This document shows, one piece after another, positions 27,776 through 36,458 of a DNA stretch of 64,000 nucleotides. Within the stretch, counting starts at the first letter, position 1, and each line of letters starts with the position of its first letter. The translations under genes and the position numbers were made by a program. The notes under the pieces were generated by a model. That model saw only the letters and a list, made by a program, of their open reading frames with translations. It made no database searches and was not told where the DNA came from. Source of the stretch: Alphaproteobacteria bacterium (GTDB lineage: Bacteria; Pseudomonadota; Alphaproteobacteria; Micropepsales; Micropepsaceae); contig WGNU01000005.1 in assembly GCA_016124385.1 (NCBI GenBank), positions 62,001 to 126,000 of the forward strand. Direction: 5' to 3'.

Positions 27776-29191
27776 ATGAAGAGTTCCGCGAGCGCGGCCG
27801 AGGTCGCGAGCAAGCTGCGCGACGTGCTGGGGCCGCAGGCCGTGCTGACGGGCGCCGATGTGAGCGCGCGGCATTCTGGGTGGGTAGGCGCCAAGCCCTG
27901 CGAGGCGGCGGCGATCCTGCGCCCGCACACGACGGCGGAAGTAGCGTCCGTCCTGCGCGCCTGCAACGAGGCAGGCCAGCCGATCGTTCCCCTGGGCGGC
28001 GGAACGGGGCTTGTTGAAGGGCAGGAGGCGAGCCCTCACGAGCTTGTCCTTTCTCTCGAGCGTATGAACCACATCGAGAAGATCGATCCGCAGAACCGCA
28101 TAGCCTTTGTTCAGGCAGGCGTTCCGATGCAGGCGCTGCAGGAGGCCGCGACCGCTGAGGGTCTCTTCTTCCCGATCGATCTGGGGGCGCGCGGCAGCGC
28201 GACGATCGGCGGGAACATCAGCACGAATGCCGGCGGCAATCGCGTGATCCGCTATGGCATGACGCGCGAGAATATTCTGGGTCTCGAGGCCGTGCTCGCC
28301 GACGGCACGGTGCTCTCCTCGATGAACCAGATGATCAAGAACAACGCAGGCTACGATTTGAAGCAGCTCTTCATCGGTTCGGAAGGAACGTTGGGCGTCG
28401 TCACGCGCGCCGTAGTGCGCCTGCGCGAGGCGCCTGCGAGCGAACAGACGGCGCTCCTCGCGATATCGGACTATGCGAGCGTGATCGCGCTTCTGCGCGC
28501 GGTCGACAAGGGCCTTGGCGGCACGCTCTCTTCGTTCGAGGTGATGTGGCGCAGCTTCTATGATCTCGTGACGCAACCCCCCGCCAAGGGCCGCCCGCCG
28601 ATCAAGGATCCCTATCCCTATTACGTCCTCATCGAGGCGCAGGGCGGCGAGCCCGAGCACGACATGGCGCGCTTCGAGGCGCTCCTGGGAACGCTACTCG
28701 AACAGGGCCTCGTGGCCGATGCGGTGATCGCTAAATCGGCGGCCGAGCGCGACGCGCTCTGGGGGTTGCGCGACGATGTTCTCCAGGTTGCGCAGTTCTG
28801 GCCGATCTTCACGTTCGACGTGAGCATGCCGGTCAGCACGATGGAGACCTACGTCGCCGAGTTCGAGAGCGAACTCGCGCGGCGCCACGCCTCCGCGCGC
28901 CACGTCATTTTTGGGCATCTTGGCGACGGCAATCTGCACGTCATCGTCGGCGTCGGCGATGCCAGCGCCGCCGCGCGTCGTTCGGTCGAATCGATCGTTT
29001 ATGAGCCCTTGCGTGCGCGGTCGGGCTCGGTCTCCGCCGAGCACGGCATCGGGCTTGAGAAGCGTGCTTACCTGGGCTTGACGCGCAGTCCTGAGGAAAT
29101 CGCAACCATGCGTCTCCTCAAATCGGCGCTCGACCCGAAGGGCATCCTTAACCCCGGAAAGATTTTAGGCTCGGGGCCGTCCGTCCACTGA
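27776..29191 (+). CDS. FAD-linked oxidase, GlcD/D-2-hydroxyacid dehydrogenase-like
   Basis: 471 residues of the VAO/PCMH flavoprotein family (D-lactate, glycolate, D-2-hydroxyglutarate dehydrogenases). FAD domain: PIVPLGGGTGLVEGQ (about 65) and GGNISTNAGGNRVIRYGMTREN (about 143). The C-terminal FAD-oxidase domain carries GHLGDGNLHV (metal-site histidines) and EHGIGLEKRAYL, ending LDPKGILNPGKIL. A strong AAGGGAGGTG precedes the ATG. It oxidises a D-2-hydroxyacid to the keto acid; which one is not shown. Probably co-transcribed with the two genes upstream. Confidence 0.88.
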   Translation: MKSSASAAEVASKLRDVLGPQAVLTGADVSARHSGWVGAKPCEAAAILRPHTTAEVASVLRACNEAGQPIVPLGGGTGLVEGQEASPHELVLSLERMNHIEKIDPQNRIAFVQAGVPMQALQEAATAEGLFFPIDLGARGSATIGGNISTNAGGNRVIRYGMTRENILGLEAVLADGTVLSSMNQMIKNNAGYDLKQLFIGSEGTLGVVTRAVVRLREAPASEQTALLAISDYASVIALLRAVDKGLGGTLSSFEVMWRSFYDLVTQPPAKGRPPIKDPYPYYVLIEAQGGEPEHDMARFEALLGTLLEQGLVADAVIAKSAAERDALWGLRDDVLQVAQFWPIFTFDVSMPVSTMETYVAEFESELARRHASARHVIFGHLGDGNLHVIVGVGDASAAARRSVESIVYEPLRARSGSVSAEHGIGLEKRAYLGLTRSPEEIATMRLLKSALDPKGILNPGKILGSGPSVH

Positions 29192-29213
29192 GGAACGGGC
29201 TGCCCCCTAAAGT

Positions 29214-31571
29214 TCAGGGCGTCGTCTCGTCGACTGGCGCGGCATCGTCGATCGGTGCCGCGTCCTCGCCCGTTGCGCCCTCGCCGGTGGTCTCCTCGGC
29301 GGGTGCCGCGCTTGCGTCGTAGCTAATATAGATCGGCGAGGACCACGCCCGCTCCTCGACGGGCGAGAGGCAATCGTCTTCCCGGTCGGTGCGATAATCC
29401 TTCGTGCAGATATGCACCTTGACGCACTTGCCGTCCGCGTCGCGCTCGCACCGCAGATGCCCGCCATTGACGGCGTCCGACGCCTCTTCGATCGCGCGCA
29501 CGTAGTAGAGCGTGTCGCGCCCGGCGCTTGCGAACTCTTCGTCAGAGAAGCTGACCGTGCAGCCCTCCGGGTTGGGCTCGCACGTGAAGCTGCGCCAGAC
29601 ATCCTCGATCAGCTCGTCGACCGGCTCGCCGGGCGTCGCCTGCGGGCGAATGCGCACGACTTCGATTCGCGTGATGAGCTTGCGCTCATTGCTCGGGTTG
29701 TAGCACTCGCCCTGGCAGAGCGCGGTCAGACGGTCCTGCGAGAGCGCGTTAACGGACGTCTCGGGGCAACCTGGCTTTTGCTTGAAGGCGCCGGCGGCGC
29801 GCACTGTGAAGACGGGCGCGGCGCCGAGAGAAGTCTGCCCGCCCATCGCGACGCGATTGTTGCCGCCGCCGCCGTTCTCCAGGTCGAACCACAGTAGGAT
29901 GCGATCGCCGGAGGTCGCGTAGACTTCCTTGCGCTGCAGAGCGTCCCAGATCGCCTCGCGGTTGCGCCCTTCGGTGTGCGCGGCGACGAGCCCGCCCGTC
30001 ATGAAGAACGAGGCCTGCCGCTCGAACTCGATCAGCTGCAGGCTCGACAGGTTCGTTCCCGCGCGATCGAACGGGCGCGAAACGGGCTCGGGCTGGCCGC
30101 GAAGAAGCTCGGGGTCAAAGAATCCACCCGGACGGGACGTCCCGCCGCCTTCGACGTTTTCGAAGCGGTTGATCTCCTTGTAGCCCGTGCCCGGGCGGGA
30201 GAAATGGTTGTCGCTCGACCCGATAAAGCCCCACGTAAAGCGCCGCGGCTCCTCCCCGCTGAAATCGGTGAGCGCAAGCGCATATTGCACCGACGTCTGG
30301 GGCCTGAAATTGAACGAGGGAAGGAAGCAATCCTGGCACTGACCGGAATCGAGCCAATCCTGCGGCGTCTGGCCCGGCACCGTGATGAATCCGGAGAGCC
30401 CGGCAGTCACGTAGTTGTTCCGCGCTTCTTCGGCGCGCGCTGTGCAGGTCTCGGCACTTTCGCCCGCCGCCGTACAGCGTGCCTCGATGATCTCACCGGC
30501 CCGCCAGCAGCTCGGCATGTAATTGTCTGAGGGCGCCGGGCACGTCATCGTACCGTCCTCCGCGATCAGAATCGCGCGCCACGGGCGATATTCCTCGCTG
30601 TTGCCGTGGCCGGAAAAGATCTCGATGAGCTTCTGCAAATTTGGGTCGTACATGTCGCCGACCAATTGCTTGTCGTAGCTCGATCCCGCCGGCGTGTAGA
30701 AACCCCATGTCGTGCCATGCGGAATGACGAGCGCGGGGAATCCCCAATCGTTCAGCTTCCCGTGCAGCTCGGCAGGTGTTCCAGCCGTTTCCATGCAATC
30801 GGGAGGCAGGTCGCGCACCGGCACGCCTTTCGGGCAGGTGGTGAGCGAATAGCGCTCCGCCGTAACCGCGCCGAAATCGAGATAACGCTCCCGCGGGCCT
30901 TCGGGCGAGAAAAGCGCGAGTTGCATGCGCTGCCAGGGCGTCGGCCCCATCAGCAGCGAGCCAAGCGCAGGGTCCGCCGCTTCCGACGCGATTGGACGGG
31001 CTGGAACCTTGTCCTCGTCGAGATCGCGCAGGATGACGTTCTTGTGGCCATAGTGATTGTCGGGCCGTGTGCCGACCTGCGTCCACTCCCAGCCGAGGAA
31101 CGAGACGAGGTCGGGTGACGACGTGTCGCCCGCCACGCGATTGCATTGGCGGATGGCGTCCTTGGTCTCGCGCCACTGCCGCGAGCTCATGCCTTCCACG
31201 TGGTCGTTGATCGACCAGAAATCGAGCGCCGAACAATAGCGCGCGTAGTCGCACGCGTCTGACACGGGATGTAGGCCCTCGCCGCTCGCGAACGGCAGGC
31301 TGATCTGATAGGCGTCCAGCGAATACGTGCTGTGCACATGAAAATCACCGAACAGGATCTGTTTGGTTGACGGCGCCTGAAGGCTGCCGGCGATGCGCGT
31401 CGTCTGAGCCATGCGTTCGCCGATGACCGTCGCGGGAACCGCCTCGCCCTCGATCGTACCGGGGCCGTTCAGGGTGCCGAACCAGCCATAGGCAAAGCCC
31501 GTCAGGACGAATCCGGCCGCTCCCGCGAGCAGGACCACTACAGCCGCGACGCCGATCGCAATCCGGTACAT
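29214..31571 (-). CDS. DUF3604 protein, PHP-like metal-dependent hydrolase of unknown function
   Basis: 785 residues. An N-terminal membrane anchor or signal (IAIGVAAVVVLLAGAAGFVL) precedes a PHP-like metal site: GDFHVHSTYSLDAY (about residue 74), WSINDHVEGM (about 118), PHGTTWG (about 289) and SSDNHFSRPGTGYKE (about 454). Numerous cysteines suggest disulfides and a periplasmic location. The C-terminal 25 residues are an acidic Ala/Thr/Glu-rich tail. DUF3604 has no assigned reaction. It lies 21 bp after the tetR gene in the same direction, so it is probably under that repressor's control. Confidence 0.85.
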   Translation of the reverse strand: MYRIAIGVAAVVVLLAGAAGFVLTGFAYGWFGTLNGPGTIEGEAVPATVIGERMAQTTRIAGSLQAPSTKQILFGDFHVHSTYSLDAYQISLPFASGEGLHPVSDACDYARYCSALDFWSINDHVEGMSSRQWRETKDAIRQCNRVAGDTSSPDLVSFLGWEWTQVGTRPDNHYGHKNVILRDLDEDKVPARPIASEAADPALGSLLMGPTPWQRMQLALFSPEGPRERYLDFGAVTAERYSLTTCPKGVPVRDLPPDCMETAGTPAELHGKLNDWGFPALVIPHGTTWGFYTPAGSSYDKQLVGDMYDPNLQKLIEIFSGHGNSEEYRPWRAILIAEDGTMTCPAPSDNYMPSCWRAGEIIEARCTAAGESAETCTARAEEARNNYVTAGLSGFITVPGQTPQDWLDSGQCQDCFLPSFNFRPQTSVQYALALTDFSGEEPRRFTWGFIGSSDNHFSRPGTGYKEINRFENVEGGGTSRPGGFFDPELLRGQPEPVSRPFDRAGTNLSSLQLIEFERQASFFMTGGLVAAHTEGRNREAIWDALQRKEVYATSGDRILLWFDLENGGGGNNRVAMGGQTSLGAAPVFTVRAAGAFKQKPGCPETSVNALSQDRLTALCQGECYNPSNERKLITRIEVVRIRPQATPGEPVDELIEDVWRSFTCEPNPEGCTVSFSDEEFASAGRDTLYYVRAIEEASDAVNGGHLRCERDADGKCVKVHICTKDYRTDREDDCLSPVEERAWSSPIYISYDASAAPAEETTGEGATGEDAAPIDDAAPVDETTP

Positions 31572-31592
31572 GCGCTCCCCCCCTTGTAGCCT

Positions 31593-32243
31593 TCAGCCTT
31601 GTTTTGTGCCTCGCGCCGGCTTGATGGCGCTCGATTGCTGAACGATCTCGCACCCCGCCTGGATGAGATCCTTCACCATCTCGCCAAGCGGGGTCCGGTT
31701 GCGATGATATTGCACCCATTGCGCGATCGTTCCAACGATCAGCGTGAGGAGCATTCGGCTGCGAAGCACGCGTATGTCCGGCGCGAGGTGCCGCAAATGC
31801 GGTTGAAGCTCGACGACGATGCGCTGGAGGCCCGAATAGTGCCCTTCGCTCATCAGCGCGATGACATCGATGCCGGGCCGGTGGATAAGTTGCGCGAGCA
31901 ACTGCACGAACTCGGGCCCGCCCTCGCGCATCTCGACATCCTCGGCGAGCGGGGCGGCCATCGCGTGAAGCAGCGTCGCAAGATCGCTGGGCGCTGCGCT
32001 GTTAGAGCGCGCCGCGAGCAGCGCTTGCCGCCTTGCGTCGATGCGCTTGAAGCGATCGGAGAGAAGCGCAAGCAGCAGCCCTTCGCGCGAGCCGAAATGA
32101 TATTGCAGCGCCGATTGGTTCTTCTGGCGTGCCGCGCTCAAGATGTCGCGCGTGGAGACGGCATCGAGCCCGCGCGCCCCGTAAAGGCGTTCGGCGGCCG
32201 ATAGCAGCAAATCATGCCCTCTGGTACTCTCCATGAGAGGCAT
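31593..32243 (-). CDS. TetR family transcriptional regulator
   Basis: 216 residues. HTH: VSTRDILSAARQKNQSALQYHFGSREGLLLALL at residues 28-60, close to the classical TetR recognition helix. A later ATG at 32234 is an alternative start. Divergent from the nicO operon; a TAATG-N5-CATTA palindrome lies next to its start and recurs before the metallohydrolase gene at 25899. It probably autoregulates, controls the DUF3604 gene downstream, the nicO operon, and perhaps the distant gene set. Confidence 0.88.
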   Translation of the reverse strand: MPLMESTRGHDLLLSAAERLYGARGLDAVSTRDILSAARQKNQSALQYHFGSREGLLLALLSDRFKRIDARRQALLAARSNSAAPSDLATLLHAMAAPLAEDVEMREGGPEFVQLLAQLIHRPGIDVIALMSEGHYSGLQRIVVELQPHLRHLAPDIRVLRSRMLLTLIVGTIAQWVQYHRNRTPLGEMVKDLIQAGCEIVQQSSAIKPARGTKQG

Positions 32244-32245
32244 GC

Positions 32246-32262
32246 ATAATGTATCTCATTAG
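32246..32262. promoter_or_regulatory. operator-like palindrome in the tetR/nicO divergent promoter
   Basis: ATAATGTATCTCATTAG contains TAATG-N5-CATTA and matches the site at 25853-25869 at 12 of 17 positions, with all arm bases of the shared core conserved. It overlaps an in-frame ATG at 32249, one reason to start nicO at 32285 instead. Confidence 0.65.
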
Positions 32263-32284
32263 ATCGGGCAAGGAGCCGACGCGC

Positions 32285-33151
32285 ATGGGGAGGGCAGGGG
32301 CCGCACGGGCGCGCGCGGTCGTCGTCTCGGCATTAGCTGCAGCGATCTGGACGGGTTCGCCCGGGAACGCGGCCGCGTGCGAATATTGCGGTGGCTTGGA
32401 TTTCTCCACCGGCTATATGCTCACCTGGCTCGCCGGCAATATGCATGCAAGCCTCATCGAATCGATGAACGCGGCGAACGGCGCGCTCGCGAGCGGCAAT
32501 GTGCTAGGCGCGGCGACGCCGCTCCTCTTAAGCGCGAGCTATGGCGTCGCGCATACCTTGGGGCCGGGGCATGGCAAGCTCATCATCGCGGCGGATGCGT
32601 TCGCCGGGCGCCTCGGCGCAGCCGCGATCCTCTGGCGTGCGGGGCTCGCGGGTTTCGTCCATGTCGCGGGTGCGCTCGCGCTGATGCTGGTCCTCGGTGC
32701 CGCCGTCGTGGCGGAAGGCGACAGCGCCGATGTGGTGGCGGTCCTGCGCTTAGTGAGCGCGGGGCTTGTCATCGCGGTGGGTGCGCTCCTCCTTGTTCGC
32801 GCGCTCTTCGCCGCGGCGAGCCATGGCCATGCGCACACTGGCGCACACGGGCCTCTCGCGGCGGGTGCTACCGCGCTGGCGATGGGGCTCGTGCCCTGCA
32901 CGGGCGCCGCGCTCATTCTGGCGGTCGCGGTCGGCCATGGCCTCGCGCTGCTTGGCCTTGCGTCCATTCTCGCGATCGGTGCCGGCATGGCGATCACATT
33001 GGCGGCGATCGGCCTCCTCGCGGGTTGGTCGGCGCGAGGCATCGGCACGCGCCCGCACGTGCCGGAGGGCGTCTACCGCACGCTTGCGGCCATCGGCGGT
33101 CTTTTTGTGATCGGCATCGGCGCGTTGCTGCTCTGGGCGCCGGGGGGATGA
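32285..33151 (+). CDS. NicO/RcnA-family nickel/cobalt transporter-like membrane protein
   Basis: 288 residues. A signal or first TM is followed by a CEYCGG motif (about residues 32-37), then the NicO motif HTLGPGHGK at 90-98, about six hydrophobic segments, and a His-rich loop SHGHAHTGAHG near 180 likely to bind metal. NicO proteins move Ni2+ or Co2+; direction is not evident. The start at 32285 has AAGGAG nine bases upstream; the earlier ATG at 32249 lacks a ribosome site and overlaps the operator. It overlaps the PpiC gene by 4 bp. Confidence 0.85.
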   Translation: MGRAGAARARAVVVSALAAAIWTGSPGNAAACEYCGGLDFSTGYMLTWLAGNMHASLIESMNAANGALASGNVLGAATPLLLSASYGVAHTLGPGHGKLIIAADAFAGRLGAAAILWRAGLAGFVHVAGALALMLVLGAAVVAEGDSADVVAVLRLVSAGLVIAVGALLLVRALFAAASHGHAHTGAHGPLAAGATALAMGLVPCTGAALILAVAVGHGLALLGLASILAIGAGMAITLAAIGLLAGWSARGIGTRPHVPEGVYRTLAAIGGLFVIGIGALLLWAPGG

Positions 33152-34023
33152 GAGCCTGGATGGAGCGGCTCCTCGGAAATGAGCGCCTTTTGATCGCGGG
33201 CGCTGTGCTCGGCTTTCTCGCCGCACTCGCGCCGATCGTCTCGCCCGGCAAGTCCTGGACGATCGGTCCTGACGCGGTCGCGACCGTCGGCGACAGCGTC
33301 ATCACGCGCGAGGATTTCGAGCGCGCGCGAGACGCTCTCGCTGCTGATCGCCGCGCGCCGCTCTCCAAGGGCGATCAGCGCCACGTGCTCAACCGCCTGA
33401 TTGATGAGGAGTTGCTTTTTCAGCGCGCGAGCGAGCTCAACCTTCATGAATACGATCCCGCGATCCGCAAGCAGATGGTCCGCACGCTGTTGGATACGAT
33501 ATCGACCGAGGAGGAAGGCGAGGCCGATGAAGCCGCGCTGCGCGCCTTCTACGAGGCGCACAGCGAGCTCTTCACGCCGCCGCCGGAATTGCGCGTCACG
33601 CGCATCGTTATCGCGAAATCGGCGCCGGAGGCACCTGCACGCCGGGACGCGGCAATCGCGGCGCTCGCGGCGGGAAGGCCGCCTGAAGACGTGGCGGCGC
33701 AGTACAATGATCCCACTGCGCTCGCGGTGCCCGATGGCCTGCTGCCGGCCGCCAAGCTGCGCGACTATGTCGGCGAGGGCGCGCTTGCGGCGGTGCTGGC
33801 GTTGACGGAAGGCAAGGCGACTGCGCCGATCGAAACGGCGAATGGTTGGGAGATTTATGTCCTCCGCGAACGGCGTGGCGCCGCCGCGCCGCCGTTCGAG
33901 TCTGTGCGCGACGCGGTCTTGGAGCGCATGCGCACGCAGGCCGGTGAACAGGCACTCGCCCAGATGCTCGAACGCCTGCGGGATCGCACGGCGGTCGTCA
34001 TTGATCCTGCCTTGGCCGAATGA
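33148..34023 (+). CDS. PpiC/SurA-type peptidyl-prolyl cis-trans isomerase
   Basis: 291 residues. A membrane anchor (LLIAGAVLGFLAALAPIV, about residues 14-31) precedes a SurA-N-like domain (VATVGDSVITREDFERA...HVLNRLIDEELLFQRA) and a parvulin-like domain beginning RVTRIVIAKSAPEAPARRDAAIAALAAG. It acts in the periplasm as a folding helper. Placed between a metal transporter and HupE proteins, it may serve their assembly; that is inference. Overlaps both neighbours by 4 bp. Confidence 0.85.
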   Translation: MRAWMERLLGNERLLIAGAVLGFLAALAPIVSPGKSWTIGPDAVATVGDSVITREDFERARDALAADRRAPLSKGDQRHVLNRLIDEELLFQRASELNLHEYDPAIRKQMVRTLLDTISTEEEGEADEAALRAFYEAHSELFTPPPELRVTRIVIAKSAPEAPARRDAAIAALAAGRPPEDVAAQYNDPTALAVPDGLLPAAKLRDYVGEGALAAVLALTEGKATAPIETANGWEIYVLRERRGAAAPPFESVRDAVLERMRTQAGEQALAQMLERLRDRTAVVIDPALAE

Positions 34024-35255
34024 TCGTTCTCGCCCGCGTCTGGCAAGGGGCCCTGGCCGTGATGCTTCTCGCCCTGCTTGCCGCCTCGCCCGCGGCCGCG
34101 CACACGCGCAGTCAGTCCTACGCGACCTGGACGCTCAAGGGCGAAAACGTGAGCGTCGTCTTTTCCGCGCCGCTGCGCGAGCTGACGCGGCTCCCGGCCG
34201 ATGAGACGGACGGCGCGCTCAGGCTCGAAGGCCTCTTGGCACAGCATCTGATCGCGGCCCTCCAAGTCGAGACGGACGGGCATCCCTGCCCGATGCAGGG
34301 ACCGCCCCGACTCCTCCGGGGACGGAAGGATTTCGCAACCGTCGAGGCGCGCTTTCTCTGTCCGTCGGCACCAGCGGCAGCCTATCGCCTCTCGAATGAC
34401 GCGTTCTTCGATCTCGTCACGAGCCACGTCAATCTTGCGCGGATCTTCCGCGCCGACGGATCGAGCGAAGAGCGAATTTTCACGCGCGCGACGCGAACGC
34501 AGCGCGTCCCGGTCTCAGCGGGCGCGGAGGAGCCTGCCACCGCCACGGTTCTCGATTTCGCAGGGCTAGGCATCGCGCATATCCTGGAGGGGATTGATCA
34601 TCTGGCATTCCTCGCCGCCCTGATGCTCAGCACGTCTAGCATCGGCCGCCTCGCGCTCGCGCTCACGGGTTTTACGCTCGGCCACACGGTCGCGGTGACG
34701 GCGTCCGTGACCGGCGTGACGGTCGTGAGCGCCGCGCCGGTCGAGGTGCTCATCGCCTTCACGATCCTGCTCGTGCCCCTCGGCAACGTGGTGCGCCGCG
34801 TGGCGAGCGCGCCAGATTTCATCGCCATCGTGCTGCTTGCGCTGGCGGCAATGGCACTCGTCGCGCTCGCGGTTGGAACGGTCGTCCCGACTTTGACGTT
34901 TCTCGGCATGGCTCTGATCGCGGCCGCGTTTCTCGGCCTCCAGCGCCGCGGCGAGAGCCTCGCCGTCATGCTCGCGCTGACCGCGGGCTTCGGCGTCATC
35001 CATGGCTCGTCCTTTGCCGAGGCGCTGGTGCCCTTGCAGCTCGATAGGGAATCGCTGGCGGCCGCGCTCATCGGTTTCAACGTCGGCGTCGAGATCGGCC
35101 AGATCATGGTCGCGGCGCCTGTCGGCCTGCTCGCCGCCTTGTGGGCGCGTCGTTTGAGCCCCCCCGGCCGCGCCCTTGCCGGCCGCGCGATCGAGGCGAC
35201 TGTATTCGGGATCGGGTTTTATTGGTTTACGGCCCGCGTGTTCGGGGTCGGATAG
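34020..35255 (+). CDS. HupE/UreJ family membrane protein with N-terminal extracytoplasmic domain
   Basis: 411 residues. A signal peptide ends ASPAAA-HTRS, then a soluble domain of about 150 residues containing two cysteines (HPCPMQ, RFLCPS). It is followed by the HupE/UreJ_2 membrane part with GIAHILEGIDHLAFLAAL, FTLGHTVAVT and GFGVIHGSSFAEAL, whose histidines in helices could coordinate metal. The family is linked to nickel or cobalt permeases, though many members have no proven role. Second of three hydrophobic metal-transport-like genes in this operon. Confidence 0.85.
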   Translation: MIVLARVWQGALAVMLLALLAASPAAAHTRSQSYATWTLKGENVSVVFSAPLRELTRLPADETDGALRLEGLLAQHLIAALQVETDGHPCPMQGPPRLLRGRKDFATVEARFLCPSAPAAAYRLSNDAFFDLVTSHVNLARIFRADGSSEERIFTRATRTQRVPVSAGAEEPATATVLDFAGLGIAHILEGIDHLAFLAALMLSTSSIGRLALALTGFTLGHTVAVTASVTGVTVVSAAPVEVLIAFTILLVPLGNVVRRVASAPDFIAIVLLALAAMALVALAVGTVVPTLTFLGMALIAAAFLGLQRRGESLAVMLALTAGFGVIHGSSFAEALVPLQLDRESLAAALIGFNVGVEIGQIMVAAPVGLLAALWARRLSPPGRALAGRAIEATVFGIGFYWFTARVFGVG

Positions 35256-35265
35256 GGGAGAAGAC

Positions 35266-35874
35266 ATGATGCACTCTGAAGCACAAGCAAGGCTCTGGGC
35301 TTTGGCGGCGGCGCTCGCGCTCGCCGCGACACCGGCGTTGGCGCATTCGGGCGGCGGAGAGGGAGGTGGCTTCGTCTCCGGTTTCACGCACCCGATCTTC
35401 GGGCTCGATCATCTGGTCGCGATGGTTGCCGTCGGTCTCTGGGGCGCGGTGCTCGGTCGGCCGTTGATCTATGTTCTACCAATTGTCTTTCCGCTGGTGA
35501 TGGCGGTTGGTAGCGTCATCGGCATGGCGGGCGTCGAACTGCCGGCGATCGAGATCGGCATCGCGGCCTCCGCGATCATCCTGGGACTGATGATCTGCCT
35601 TTCGGTGCGCGCGCCGATCTGGATCGCGGCCGGCATCGTCGGCGTCTTTGCGTTGCTTCACGGCAATGCGCATGGCCTCGAACTCCCAGAAGGAGCTGCC
35701 GCACTCGATTTCAGCATCGGCTTCGTACTGGCGACGGGCCTCCTGCACATGACGGGAATCGCGCTGGGGCTCCTGCTGCAGGTGCCCTATGGCCGCCAGG
35801 CCGTGCGCGGGCTCGGCGTGGCGGCAACCTTGGCAGGTGGCTATTTCTTGTTCGGGGCGCTTGCCGGCGCATGA
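35266..35874 (+). CDS. hupE: HupE/UreJ family protein
   Basis: 202 residues with signal peptide ATPALA-HSGG and about six membrane helices. The canonical HupE signature THPIFGLDHLVAMVAVGLWGA is near residue 41. FALLHGNAHG and ATGLLHMTGIALG carry further conserved histidines. HupE supplies nickel for hydrogenase in some bacteria, but no nickel hydrogenase is visible here and the local hydrogenase is the iron-only type. The ATG at 35266 follows AGGGGAGAAG. Confidence 0.87.
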   Translation: MMHSEAQARLWALAAALALAATPALAHSGGGEGGGFVSGFTHPIFGLDHLVAMVAVGLWGAVLGRPLIYVLPIVFPLVMAVGSVIGMAGVELPAIEIGIAASAIILGLMICLSVRAPIWIAAGIVGVFALLHGNAHGLELPEGAAALDFSIGFVLATGLLHMTGIALGLLLQVPYGRQAVRGLGVAATLAGGYFLFGALAGA

Positions 35875-36458
35875 GGTTGCGTCTCGGCCTCGGCGCTGCG
35901 CTCGCGAGCGTGGCGGCGACGCCCGCCGCCGCGCATGGCGCCTTCGGCACGACCTCGAGCGTTTGGCAGGGCGCCGGCCATGTCGTGCTGGTACCAGATC
36001 TGGCGCTCCTGGCTCTGGCGCTCGCCTGCCTGATCGCGCCGCGCGCGCCGGGCGATCGCTATCCCTGGGCGGAGACTATCGGCGCGGGCGGCATCGCCCT
36101 CGCCGCCGCACTGCTCGCACCAATGGTCGGCGCGCCGCCGATCGCGCCGGCGATCGTGGGCGCAATCGTCCTTGCGCTCGCGGCATCGGTGATCGTCGGC
36201 GCATCGGGTTCGCGCGCCGTTCGCCTCACCGAAGCGCTTCTCGCCGCCGTCCTCTTCGGGTGGGTCCTCGCGCGCGAGACCGACGGGTCGGCCCCGCTCT
36301 TCGCGTTCGGCGGCGCGGCCGCGCTCGTCGTGATCCTCGGCCTTGCTTATGAGGGTGCCGAGCGCCTCGTCGCGCGCGGCGGCGGCTGGATCATCCAGAC
36401 CGTTGCGGCCTGGCTCGCCGCGATCGCGCTCCTCTGGACGGCGCGCGTCTATTTCTGA
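35871..36458 (+). CDS. uncharacterised membrane protein of the HupE operon
   Basis: 195 residues. An N-terminal signal-like stretch ends PAAA-HGAFG, with an exported histidine as in the two HupE proteins, followed by about five alanine-rich hydrophobic helices. I do not recognise a named family; it resembles the C-terminal half of HupE/UreJ proteins in composition. It overlaps hupE by 4 bp and the 3' end of the SPFH gene by 10 bp. Confidence 0.72.
   Translation: MRLRLGLGAALASVAATPAAAHGAFGTTSSVWQGAGHVVLVPDLALLALALACLIAPRAPGDRYPWAETIGAGGIALAAALLAPMVGAPPIAPAIVGAIVLALAASVIVGASGSRAVRLTEALLAAVLFGWVLARETDGSAPLFAFGGAAALVVILGLAYEGAERLVARGGGWIIQTVAAWLAAIALLWTARVYF

Noticed and set aside
35266-35874. 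HupE as nickel supplier for the local hydrogenase
   Set aside because: The hydrogenase in this window is the iron-only type and needs no nickel; the genes are also 22 kb apart.
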